Shown here: piece after piece, positions 1 through 7,524 of the stretch
Numbering within the stretch: the first letter of the stretch is position 1
How the letters are laid out: the number at the start of each line of letters is the position of its first letter
Assembly (NCBI RefSeq): GCF_020400605.1
Contig: NZ_JAINRD010000004.1
Location: forward strand, 310,001-374,000
Source of the DNA: Streptomyces aculeolatus
Lineage (GTDB): Bacteria; Actinomycetota; Actinomycetes; Streptomycetales; Streptomycetaceae
Reading direction: 5' to 3'
Length of the DNA stretch: 64,000 bases
Notes under the pieces: generated by a model
Database searches by the model: none
What the model saw: the letters and a program-made list of their open reading frames with translations, nothing else
Told to the model about the DNA's origin: nothing
Position numbers and translations under genes: made by a program

Positions 1-360
1 GGGCCGGTGGAAGTAGGGCGGGACGGCGGAGACCGCGCGGGCGCCGCTCGCCTCGGCGTGGGCGGCGAGGGCCTGCGCCTCGGCGAGGCTGGTGTGGCCG
101 ACGTGCGCGATGACGTCCATCCGCCCCTCCGCCACCGCGCACCACCGCTCCAGCAGCGCCATCCGCTCGGCGACGGTGAGGGAGGCCCCCTCGCCGGCGG
201 TGCCGCCGACGTACACCGCCGGGCAGCCCCAGGCCGCCACCGCGTCCGCCTGCTCGCCGACGGTCTCCAGATCGAGGCCGCCGTCGGGGCGGAAGGGGGT
301 GAACACCGCGGTGAGCAGGCTCATCACCGGGCTGCCTGTGGCGTAGTCGAGCGCTTTCAT
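1..360 (-). CDS. N-acetylneuraminate lyase-like protein (partial, N-terminal part)
   Basis: Aldolase of the DapA/NanA TIM-barrel family, cut by the left window edge; only about 120 N-terminal residues are visible and the Schiff-base lysine lies outside. Visible motifs are GGTAGEG (residues 52-58), IAHVG (84-88) and AVSAVPPYF (109-117). The IAHVG and AVSAV signatures match E. coli NanA (sialic acid lyase) better than dihydrodipicolinate synthase, which has VIAGTGSN at the first place. The ATG at 360 is preceded by AGAAAGG at about 7 nt. It lies downstream of a Dpp/Sat-type transporter on the same strand, which fits cleavage of imported sialic acid to ManNAc and pyruvate. A hairpin at 636-668 separates it from the transporter genes, so it may have its own promoter. 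Family certain, substrate inferred. Confidence 0.72.
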   Translation of the reverse strand, partial: MKALDYATGSPVMSLLTAVFTPFRPDGGLDLETVGEQADAVAAWGCPAVYVGGTAGEGASLTVAERMALLERWCAVAEGRMDVIAHVGHTSLAEAQALAAHAEASGARAVSAVPPYFHRP

Positions 361-809
361 ACGAGACCTTTCTCGGAGGACGGGGGTGGCTGGGCACGGG
401 CACGGCCGCGGGGGCCGGCGGGCGTCCCGGCGGTGGGCCGGGCGGACGGGCGGGTCAGGCGGAGGGGAGGACGGAGCGCGGCGGGCAGGCGGGTGGGCGG
501 ACGGACAGGACGGACGGCCGGACGCGCGAGGAGGACCGGCGAGGCGGACGGAGAGCGGACGGCCGTGACCGGACGTGCCGAGCGGCGGGCGGGCCGGGCG
601 GCGGCGGGGCCGCGGGCAGCGAGGCGCCCGCCGGCGGCGCCCGGGCGAGGCGTCCCTCGCCCGGCGCCCCACCGCCGGCCGCCCGGCGACCAGCGTGCGA
701 CGGCGACCGCCGGCTGCCCGGCGGCCCTCACCACGGGGACCACCGCCCTACCACCGGGCCGACTACCGCCGCGCGATGCCCCCCCGGCGACCACCCCCGG
801 CCGCCCCCG
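361..809. other. Intergenic stretch, no gene seen
   Basis: About 450 bases of low-complexity GC-rich sequence between the stop of the binding-protein gene and the start of the lyase-like gene. It contains a strong hairpin (636-668) and purine-rich GGACGG-like reiterations around 470-560. The open frames across it encode Arg/Pro/Ala-rich strings without recognisable domains and are treated as GC-driven artefacts. The ribosome binding site of the lyase gene is at its left end. Confidence 0.6.
636..668 (-). terminator. Rho-independent-type hairpin after the transporter operon
   Basis: Left arm GGCGCCCGGGCGAGG (636-650), loop CGTC, right arm CCTCGCCCGGCGCC (655-668). This is a 14-bp stem with one bulged C. 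No T-tract follows, as is common in Streptomyces. It lies about 140 nt downstream of the binding-protein stop codon. Confidence 0.6.
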
Positions 810-2345
810 CTACGCGGTATCGGTGCGGGTGAGGTCGAGGAAGTCGCGCTTGTCGACGGCGTAGCCGCTGACGTTCCGCTCCAGCGCGGCCAGCGAGGGC
901 CTGGTGGCGATGCCGACGGCCCACGCCTCGTCGACCAGGACCTCGTTCAGCTCCGCGTACGCCGTGGCCTGCGCGTCGGGCGTGAGCGCGGTGCGGCTCG
1001 CCTCGACGGCGGCGGCGTAGCGGGCGGGGACGCGGGCGCCCATCATCACGTTGTCCTCGGTGGGCAGCATCTGCCGCCCGCGGGAGATCAGCGACGGACT
1101 CTGCAGGTTGTTCGGCTGCGCCGCGATGCAGCAGTCCAGCTCGCCCGCGAACAGCGCGTCGAGGAACGCCGTCTCCTCCATCGGCTTGAGCGTCAGCTCG
1201 AAGCCGATCTTCTCGAAGTCCGCCTGGATCGCCTGCACGATGTCCTTGGCACCCGGCTCGGGACCGAACGCCGCGGTCGCCTTGCGCGGCCCGCCGGCGG
1301 CGTCGAGCATCTTCCTCGCCGCGTCGAGGTCGAAGCCGTGGGAGTCGAGGTAGCCGGCGTCGAAGGCCGGGGACTCCGGCATGAACGCGGTGTAGACGGG
1401 CTTGCCGAGCCCGAAGCGCACCTGGTCGATGATCCGTTCGCGGTCGATCGCGCGGGCGAGGGCCTGGCGCACCTTCTTGTCGGCGAACGGCGGCCGGGCG
1501 CCGTTCATGAAGAACAGGTCCATCCGGCCCGCGCCCTGGACCAGCTCGTAGCGGTCGCGCAGCCGGTCGGCGTTGCGCAGTGACAGGTACAGCGCGCCGT
1601 CGAGGTCGCCCGACTCCAGCGCGCTGACGAGGGACTCCTCGTCGCGGAAGAAGCGGAACTCGACCTCGTCGAGCCGCGGTTCGCCGCTCTTCCAGAAGTC
1701 GGGGTTCTTCTTCAGCCGCAGCAGCCGGTCCCGCCGGAAGTCCTCCATCAGGAACGGGCCGGAGCCCGCCGGCTCCTTCTCCAGCACGGCGACGTCGTTC
1801 CGCTTCGCCGGCACCAGTGGGAAGGCGAACATCCAGTCCAGGACCAGCTCGTCGGGCACCGCCTCGGCGAAGTCCAGCCGCACCGTGCGGTCGTCCTCGG
1901 CGGTGGCCCGGTCGATGAACGCGGTCGTCGCGGCCAGCGTGAACCCCGCCTCCGGGTCCTTGGCGCGCTCGACGCCCGCGACGACGTCGGCGGCGGTGAC
2001 CGCCTGACCGGACTGGAACTCGCTCTTGCGGAGGGTCACGGTCACGGACTTCTTGTCGCCGGCGAACTCCCACTTCGAGGCGGCGGCGGGCGTGGCCGTG
2101 TAGTCGTCGGTGTAGTCGAGGAGGTAGGCGTAGAAGGTGTGGATGTGCAGGGCGGTGTTCGTCTGGTACGGGTCGAACTGCATGATCTGCGTGGTGCCGA
2201 GGGTCAGCCGGCCGGACGCGTCGCCGGACCGGCTGCCCTCGCCGCAGGCGGTCAGCAGCGGTACCCCGGCCAGCGAGCCGGCTCCGGTCAGACCGGCGGC
2301 CTTGAGCAGGGAACGCCGGCTGAGCCGTGGCGCGGGTCGTGCCAT
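810..2345 (-). CDS. Extracellular solute-binding lipoprotein, family 5 (Dpp/Sat type)
   Basis: Periplasmic-type binding protein of a peptide/nickel-class ABC importer, 511 residues, usual length for family 5. The N-terminus has a twin-arginine motif (SRRSLLKAAG, residues 9-18) followed by the lipobox LLTAC with Cys34, so it is probably a Tat-exported lipoprotein anchored outside the membrane. The family-5 pattern of the mature part is clear (e.g. LTLGTTQIMQFDPYQTN, VRQALARAIDRERI). ATG at 2345 follows AAAGGAGT at good spacing. It is the last transporter gene of the run ATPase - permease - permease - binding protein. Such proteins carry oligopeptides, and in the SatABCD type N-acetylneuraminate; the neighbouring lyase makes sialic acid the favoured, unproven ligand. 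Confidence 0.88.
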   Translation of the reverse strand: MARPAPRLSRRSLLKAAGLTGAGSLAGVPLLTACGEGSRSGDASGRLTLGTTQIMQFDPYQTNTALHIHTFYAYLLDYTDDYTATPAAASKWEFAGDKKSVTVTLRKSEFQSGQAVTAADVVAGVERAKDPEAGFTLAATTAFIDRATAEDDRTVRLDFAEAVPDELVLDWMFAFPLVPAKRNDVAVLEKEPAGSGPFLMEDFRRDRLLRLKKNPDFWKSGEPRLDEVEFRFFRDEESLVSALESGDLDGALYLSLRNADRLRDRYELVQGAGRMDLFFMNGARPPFADKKVRQALARAIDRERIIDQVRFGLGKPVYTAFMPESPAFDAGYLDSHGFDLDAARKMLDAAGGPRKATAAFGPEPGAKDIVQAIQADFEKIGFELTLKPMEETAFLDALFAGELDCCIAAQPNNLQSPSLISRGRQMLPTEDNVMMGARVPARYAAAVEASRTALTPDAQATAYAELNEVLVDEAWAVGIATRPSLAALERNVSGYAVDKRDFLDLTRTDTA

Positions 2346-2431
2346 GACAGGACTCCTTTGACGTAGTGCGAGCGCGGGTGTCGGGGGGAGCAGGGTGCGG
2401 AGGAGTCGGTGCGGAGGAGTCGGTGCGGCGG

Positions 2432-3379
2432 TCAGGCGAGCCGGATCCGCGGGTCGAGGTAGGCGTAGAGGACGTCGACCAGCAGGTTGAGGCAGAGGAA
2501 GGCGGCCACGACGAAGAGCACGCCGCCCTGCACGACCGCGTAGTCGCGTTCGCCGATCGAGGTGTAGAGGAGCCGGCCGAGGCCCGGGTAGTTGAAGACG
2601 GCCTCGATGACGACGGTGCCGCCCAGGAAGCCGCCGAGCTGGATGCCGACGACGGTGACCGTCGGCAGCGCGGCGTTGCGCAGCGCGTGCCGGCGTACGA
2701 CGTACCGCTCCGGCACACCCTTGGCGCGCGCGGTGCGGATGTAGTCCCGGCCCATCACCTCGTGCAGCGAGGCGGCCAGGAAGCGTGCGAGGACGCTGGA
2801 GGCGTGCACGGCGACCGCGAGCGCGGGCAGGATCGTGGCGCGTACCGCGCCCGCCGGGTCGCTGAACAGCGGCACGTAGTCGCTGGCCGCGGGGAGCGCG
2901 CCGAGCTGCACGGCGAAGACGATGATGAGCAGCAGGCCGAGCCAGAAGGCGGGGATCGCGAGCCCGGCGGTGAGGTACGCGTCGGCGGCGCGGCCGGCCC
3001 AGGAGCGGGGGCGCAGCGCGACGACGGTGCCGACGGGGATGCCGATGAGCAGGGTGAGCGCCATGGCGAAGGCGGCGAGCTGCCCGGTGGCGGGGACGGT
3101 GTCGAGGAGCGTGGAGCGGACGGTCTCGGCGGAGAAGTACGAGTCGCCGAGGTCGCCGGTGACGGCGTTGCCGAGCCAGGTGACGTACTGCTGGACCACC
3201 GAGTCGTCCAGGCCGAGCCGCTCGCGGGTGGCGGCCAGTTCGGCCGGGGCGGCGTCGGGGCCGGTGAGGACCGTCGCCGGGTCGCCGGGCAGCGCGAAGA
3301 CGAACGCCCAGACCGCGAGGGAGCCGAGGAACAGCACGAGGGCGAACTGCAGCAGCCGCCGGATGACGTACGCGTACAT
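2432..3379 (-). CDS. ABC transporter permease, DppB type
   Basis: Integral membrane subunit of the Dpp/Sat-like importer, 315 residues, with six predicted membrane segments starting at residues 7-29. The N-terminal MYAYVIRRLLQFALVLFLG and the cytoplasmic EAA-like loop (GRDYIRTARAKGVPERYVVRRHALRN) are typical of DppB/OppB. Its ATG follows the stop of the DppC-type gene directly (TGAATG), so the two are probably translated together. It forms the channel with the next subunit. Confidence 0.9.
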   Translation of the reverse strand: MYAYVIRRLLQFALVLFLGSLAVWAFVFALPGDPATVLTGPDAAPAELAATRERLGLDDSVVQQYVTWLGNAVTGDLGDSYFSAETVRSTLLDTVPATGQLAAFAMALTLLIGIPVGTVVALRPRSWAGRAADAYLTAGLAIPAFWLGLLLIIVFAVQLGALPAASDYVPLFSDPAGAVRATILPALAVAVHASSVLARFLAASLHEVMGRDYIRTARAKGVPERYVVRRHALRNAALPTVTVVGIQLGGFLGGTVVIEAVFNYPGLGRLLYTSIGERDYAVVQGGVLFVVAAFLCLNLLVDVLYAYLDPRIRLA

Positions 3380-4282
3380 TCAGATCGTCCCTTCCCGCGC
3401 CCCGCCGGCCACGGCCGTGCCGAAGGCGCGTTGCAGCCCGCGCCCCACCCGGTCGAGGCAGAAGACGGTGAACGCGAGGCAGAGCCCGGGGAAGACGCCG
3501 TACCAGGGGCTCTGGTGCAGGTACGAGCGGGCCTCCTGGAGCATCCCGCCCCAGGAGGGCGCCGGCGGCGGGGTGCCGAGGCCGAGCAGGCTGAGACCGG
3601 ACTCGACGACGACCGCGAGCGAGGCGGTGACGACGAGCTGGACGAGGATGGGGCCGAGGACGTTCGGCAGCACCGTGCGCACCATGGTGTCGGCGGCCGG
3701 TGCGCCCATCCCGCGGGAGGCGACGACGAAGTCGCGCTCCCTGATGGAGAGCGTGGCCGCGCGGGTGAGCCGGGCGAACTCCGGTACGGCGCCGATGCCG
3801 ATGGCGAGGACCAGGTTCAGCCGGCCGGGGCCGAGGACGGCGATGATGACGAGCGCGAGCAGGATGCCGGGCACGGCGAGCAGCAGGTCGGTCAGCCGCA
3901 TGGCGACGGCGTCGGCCCAGCGGCCGACGTAGCCGGCGACGAGGCCTAGCGGCACGCCGACGAGCGCGCCGAGGGCGGCGGCACCGAAGCCGACGAGCAG
4001 CGAGGCGCGGGTGCCATGGATGACCCGGGAGGCGATGTCGCGGCCGAGTTCGTCGGTGCCGAGGAGGTGGGTGGCGGAGGGGCCGAGCAGGTTGTCGGCG
4101 CCCTGTTCGTTGGGGTCGAAGGGGGCCGCCCAGGGGGCGAGGAGGGCCAGGAGTACGAGCAGCAGCAGCCCGGCGGCGCCGACGAGCGCGGAGCGGGAGC
4201 GGGCGAAGCGGCGGGCGGCGGCGAACCGGGGCGCTCCCGCGGGCGGGCCGGCGGGGGTCTTGGCGAGGGCGGCGTCCGTCAC
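3380..4282 (-). CDS. ABC transporter permease, DppC type
   Basis: Second membrane subunit of the importer, 300 residues. It has an N-terminal segment at about residues 34-50, then HLLGTDELGRD, the hallmark of DppC/OppC proteins, and an EAA loop (IRERDFVVASRGMGAP). The start is a GTG at 4282 whose last two bases overlap the TGA of the upstream ATPase gene (GTGA), showing translational coupling. A longer open frame upstream is rejected because it lies wholly inside the ATPase gene. Confidence 0.9.
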   Translation of the reverse strand: MTDAALAKTPAGPPAGAPRFAAARRFARSRSALVGAAGLLLLVLLALLAPWAAPFDPNEQGADNLLGPSATHLLGTDELGRDIASRVIHGTRASLLVGFGAAALGALVGVPLGLVAGYVGRWADAVAMRLTDLLLAVPGILLALVIIAVLGPGRLNLVLAIGIGAVPEFARLTRAATLSIRERDFVVASRGMGAPAADTMVRTVLPNVLGPILVQLVVTASLAVVVESGLSLLGLGTPPPAPSWGGMLQEARSYLHQSPWYGVFPGLCLAFTVFCLDRVGRGLQRAFGTAVAGGAREGTI

Positions 4283-6507
4283 GAGTGCACCTCGTCGCGT
4301 ACGGGGCCGGCCGCGCGGGCGGCGGCACCGCGCAGCGTCTCGGCGAAGTGGCAGGCGGTCAGGCCGCCGTCGACGTCGCGCAGCACCGGCTCCTCGGCGG
4401 CGCAGCGCTCCTCCGCGAACGGGCAGCGGGTGCGGAACCGGCAGCCCGACGGCGGGTCGGCCGGGCTCGGCACGTCGCCCCCGAGCGGCGCCCGGCGGCG
4501 GGTCCCGCGGCCGGCGGGGTCGGGGGCGGGCACGGAGTCGAGCAGCGCGCGGGTGTACGGGTGGCGGGGGTTGCCGTAGATGCGCTCGGCGGGGCCGGCC
4601 TCGACGATCCGGCCGAGGTACATGACGGCGACCTCGTCGGCGACCTGCCGGACGACGGACAGGTCGTGGCTGACGAAGAGGTACGCCATGCCGGACTCGT
4701 GCTGGAGGTCGGCGAGGAGGTTGAGGACCTGCGCCTGGACGGAGACGTCGAGTGCGGAGACCGGTTCGTCCAGGAGCAGCAGCCGCGGCCGCAGCGCCAG
4801 GGCGCGGGCGATGGCGACGCGCTGGCGCTGCCCGCCGGAGAACTCGGCGGGGTAGCGGTCGGTGTGCTCGGGGCGCAGGCCGACGCGGTCGAAGAGGTCG
4901 AGCACGCGCGTGCGCCGCTGGGGGCGGCTGAAGCCGCCCGCGAGGCGCAGGGGTTCTGCGACGTTGTCGCCGACGCTGAGCCGGGGGTTCAGGGAGGCGA
5001 AGGGGTCCTGGTAGACCATCTGCACGCGCTGCCGGATGCGCCGCAGTTCGCCGCGGTTCGCGCGGACGAGGTCGTGCCCGGCGACGGTCAGTTCCCCGCC
5101 GCTGGGCTGGACGAGCCGCAGCAGCATCCGCGCCAGCGTCGACTTCCCGCACCCGGACTCCCCCACGAGCCCGAGCGTCCGCCCGGCGGGTATCCGCATG
5201 GACACCCCGTCGACGGCGTGCACGTACCCGGAGGTGCGGGCGAAGACCCCGGTACGGACGGGAAAGAGCTTGCGCGCGTCCCGCACGTCGAGGGCGACCC
5301 CGCCGTCCGGCGGTGCGCCACGCGGTGCGGCGGCGCCGGACCCGGCAGCCGACCGGCCGTCCGGGTCCGGCGCACGACTGCCGTCCGGCCGCGGGCCGGA
5401 CTTCTCCGGCTCACCGTGCCGCGACGGAGTCATGCCCTGCACCCCGGCGCCGCCGTCCGCCGCGCCCGCGGCGGCCGCCGCGGCGTCCCGACCGGGTCCC
5501 GCCGCCCTCGGGGGCGGGCCGGCCTCGTCCGGGTAGTGGCACGCGCTCAGGCCCGCTCCGGTCACGACCGGCTCCGGGCGCTCCTGCGCGCACCGCGCGC
5601 GGTCGTGGCCCACCGGGCAGCGCGGGGCGAACGGGCAGCCCGGGACGGCCTCGATCAGGTCCGGGGGCCGGCCCGGTATGGGCGTGAGGCGGTCGGCGCG
5701 CACGTCGAGGCGCGGCAGCGACGCCAGCAGGGCCGCGGTGTACGGGTGCCGGGGCCGGGCGAAGACGTCGTACACCGTGCCCGACTCGACCACCCGCCCG
5801 CCGTACATCACGCACAGCCGGTCGGCGGTCTCCGCCACCACCCCCAGGTCGTGGGTGATCAGCACGGTCGCCGCCCCGGTCTCCCGCGCCGCCCGCCGCA
5901 GCACGTCGAGGATCTGCGCCTGGACGCTGACGTCGAGCGCCGTGGTCGGCTCGTCCGCGATCAGGACCCGCGGCCGGTTGGCCATCGCCATCGCGATGAC
6001 CGCGCGCTGGCACATCCCGCCGGAGAACTGGTGGGGGTACGCGTCGTACCGCCCGGCGGGGTTCGGCACGCCGACCTCGTCGAGCAGCTCCACGGTCCGG
6101 GCCCGCGCGGCGGGCGCCGTCAGCGCCCGGTCGTGCACCCGCAGCGCCTCCGCGATCTGGTCGCCGACGCGCTGCACCGGGTTGAGGGCCGTGCCGGGGT
6201 CCTGGAAGATCATCGCCACGTCGCGGCCGAGCACCGCGCGCAGTTCGGCCGGCGGCAGCGCGAGCAGGTCCGTACCGCCCAGCAGCGCCTGCCCGGTCAC
6301 CCGCCGCACGTTCCCGGCGGAGAGCAGCCCCAGCGCGGCCAGGGCCGTGACGCTCTTGCCGGAGCCGGTCTCGCCGACGACGCCGAGGGTCTCGCCGGCG
6401 GCGACGTCGTAGCTCACGCCGTCCGCCGCGCGCACCACGCCGGCCGGGGTGTCGAACTCAACGGTCAAGTCCCTGATGCTCAGGGCCGACCCTGTGTCTG
6501 GTGCCAC
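4279..6507 (-). CDS. Fused Dpp-type ATPase (DppD-DppF in one chain)
   Basis: Energises the importer. One 742-residue chain carries two complete nucleotide-binding domains. The first has Walker A GETGSGKS (45-52), signature FSGGMCQR and Walker B LIADEPTTALD. An Ala/Gly/Pro-rich linker spans about 340-405. The second has Walker A GESGCGKS (near 450), FSGGQRQR and LLLDEPVSALD. Each domain ends in the Cys-containing oligopeptide-transporter tail (CPFAPRCP; CRFRTRCPF). DppD and DppF are usually separate genes; a fused ATPase is the arrangement of the SatABCD sialic acid transporter. GTG start at 6507 with GGGGGAG 5 nt upstream. First gene of the operon, divergent from the GntR regulator. Confidence 0.9.
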   Translation of the reverse strand: MAPDTGSALSIRDLTVEFDTPAGVVRAADGVSYDVAAGETLGVVGETGSGKSVTALAALGLLSAGNVRRVTGQALLGGTDLLALPPAELRAVLGRDVAMIFQDPGTALNPVQRVGDQIAEALRVHDRALTAPAARARTVELLDEVGVPNPAGRYDAYPHQFSGGMCQRAVIAMAMANRPRVLIADEPTTALDVSVQAQILDVLRRAARETGAATVLITHDLGVVAETADRLCVMYGGRVVESGTVYDVFARPRHPYTAALLASLPRLDVRADRLTPIPGRPPDLIEAVPGCPFAPRCPVGHDRARCAQERPEPVVTGAGLSACHYPDEAGPPPRAAGPGRDAAAAAAGAADGGAGVQGMTPSRHGEPEKSGPRPDGSRAPDPDGRSAAGSGAAAPRGAPPDGGVALDVRDARKLFPVRTGVFARTSGYVHAVDGVSMRIPAGRTLGLVGESGCGKSTLARMLLRLVQPSGGELTVAGHDLVRANRGELRRIRQRVQMVYQDPFASLNPRLSVGDNVAEPLRLAGGFSRPQRRTRVLDLFDRVGLRPEHTDRYPAEFSGGQRQRVAIARALALRPRLLLLDEPVSALDVSVQAQVLNLLADLQHESGMAYLFVSHDLSVVRQVADEVAVMYLGRIVEAGPAERIYGNPRHPYTRALLDSVPAPDPAGRGTRRRAPLGGDVPSPADPPSGCRFRTRCPFAEERCAAEEPVLRDVDGGLTACHFAETLRGAAARAAGPVRDEVHS

Positions 6508-6535
6508 CGGCTCCCCCTATGGGAACGTTCAGAGC

Positions 6536-6553
6536 CTGCAAGATATCCTACAA
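6536..6553. promoter_or_regulatory. Near-palindromic operator in the divergent promoter region
   Basis: CTGCAAGATATCCTACAA matches the perfect palindrome TTGTAGGATATCCTACAA at 15 of 18 positions, with a fully symmetric GATATC centre. It sits between the divergent starts of the ATPase (6507) and the GntR/FadR-type regulator (6617), where such regulators bind. A second short palindrome, GAACGTTC, is just to the left (6523-6530). Confidence 0.6.
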
Positions 6554-6616
6554 GTTCGGGACCGTAGGTTCACGGTGCGCCGCTGTCAAGAGCCGTGGTA
6601 GGACGGGGATTCGAGA

Positions 6617-7342
6617 GTGGACGAGAGAAGTCGGGAGTCGTCGGTGCAACCAGCGTTCAAGCGGGTGGGGACCGTACCCCCGCTGCACAAGACGGTGCAG
6701 GACGAGATCAGGCACTACATCATCAAGCGCGGGCTGCGGCCCGGCGACCCGCTCAAGCCGGAGGCCGAGCTGGCCCGGCTCTTCGGCGTCAGCCGCAACT
6801 CCGTCCGGGAGGCGGTGAAGGCCCTGGAGTCCACGGGCGTGCTCGAAACCCGCCGGGGCAGCGGCGTGTTCGTCCGCGACTTCTCCTTCACCCCCCTTCT
6901 CGACAACCTGCCGTACGGGCTGATGCAGGGCCCGCGTGCGCTGGGCGAGCTGGTCGCGCTGCGCAAGGCGCTGGAGTCCGGGATGATCGCCGACGCGATG
7001 CGGTCGCTGACGCCGCGGAGCGTGGACTCGCTGCGCGAGGTGCTGGCCGGCATGCGGGCGGCGGCGGACCGGCACGAGGAGATCGCCGAGCTGGACCGGG
7101 AGTTCCACCGGCTGCTCTTCGCCGACCTCGGCAACTCGATGCTGCTCCAGCTCTTCGACCTGTTCTGGGTCGCGTACCACCGGGCCGCGCCGACCGCCCC
7201 GCACCGCGACCCGGAGGTGATCCACGAGCTGCACGCCCGTATTCTCGACGCGGTGCTCAGCGGCGATCCCGAGCGGGCCAGGGAGGCCGTGCGGCAGCAC
7301 TACGTCGGCATCGAGGAGCGGGTCGCCGGGTCCGCGCCCTGA
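6617..7342 (+). CDS. GntR family regulator, FadR/FCD subfamily
   Basis: DNA-binding repressor or activator, 241 residues. A winged helix-turn-helix occupies about 20-90 (KPEAELARLFGVSRNSVREAVKALESTGVLETRRGSG is the classical GntR pattern), followed by an all-helical FCD ligand domain (ELVALRKALESGMI, LDREFHRLLF, HELHARILDAVLSGD). FCD domains bind small carboxylic acids and sugar acids, often with a metal held by His/Asp; NanR, the sialic acid regulator, belongs here. GTG at 6617 is used; a GTG at 6644 with GGGAG upstream is a possible alternative. Divergence from the transporter and the palindrome between them suggest that it controls both. Confidence 0.85.
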   Translation: MDERSRESSVQPAFKRVGTVPPLHKTVQDEIRHYIIKRGLRPGDPLKPEAELARLFGVSRNSVREAVKALESTGVLETRRGSGVFVRDFSFTPLLDNLPYGLMQGPRALGELVALRKALESGMIADAMRSLTPRSVDSLREVLAGMRAAADRHEEIAELDREFHRLLFADLGNSMLLQLFDLFWVAYHRAAPTAPHRDPEVIHELHARILDAVLSGDPERAREAVRQHYVGIEERVAGSAP

Positions 7343-7524
7343 CGGCGCGGGCGGCCCGGCTCGCTCCCCCGGCAGATAGGGACCGACCGGCCGTTGACAG
7401 CGGCGGTGCCGCGGTGGTGGGCTCTCGGCCTGCGCCCCGCGTGGGGCGGGCGGCCCTGGCGTTCGCCGGTGTTGGTGTACGGCACACGTACGGGCATCCT
7501 TAACCGCGCCGAAACGCGCGGTCG

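Noticed and set aside
1..360. Dihydrodipicolinate synthase (dapA) for the left-edge gene
   Set aside because: IAHVG and AVSAVPPY fit the sialic acid lyase branch, and the neighbours are a transporter and an FCD regulator rather than lysine genes. Not fully excluded because the C-terminus is missing.
2366..3949. Long plus-strand frame (527 codons) opposite the importer permeases
   Set aside because: Its product is Gly/Glu/Asp/Arg/Ala-only low-complexity sequence antisense to two clear permease genes; an artefact of high GC.
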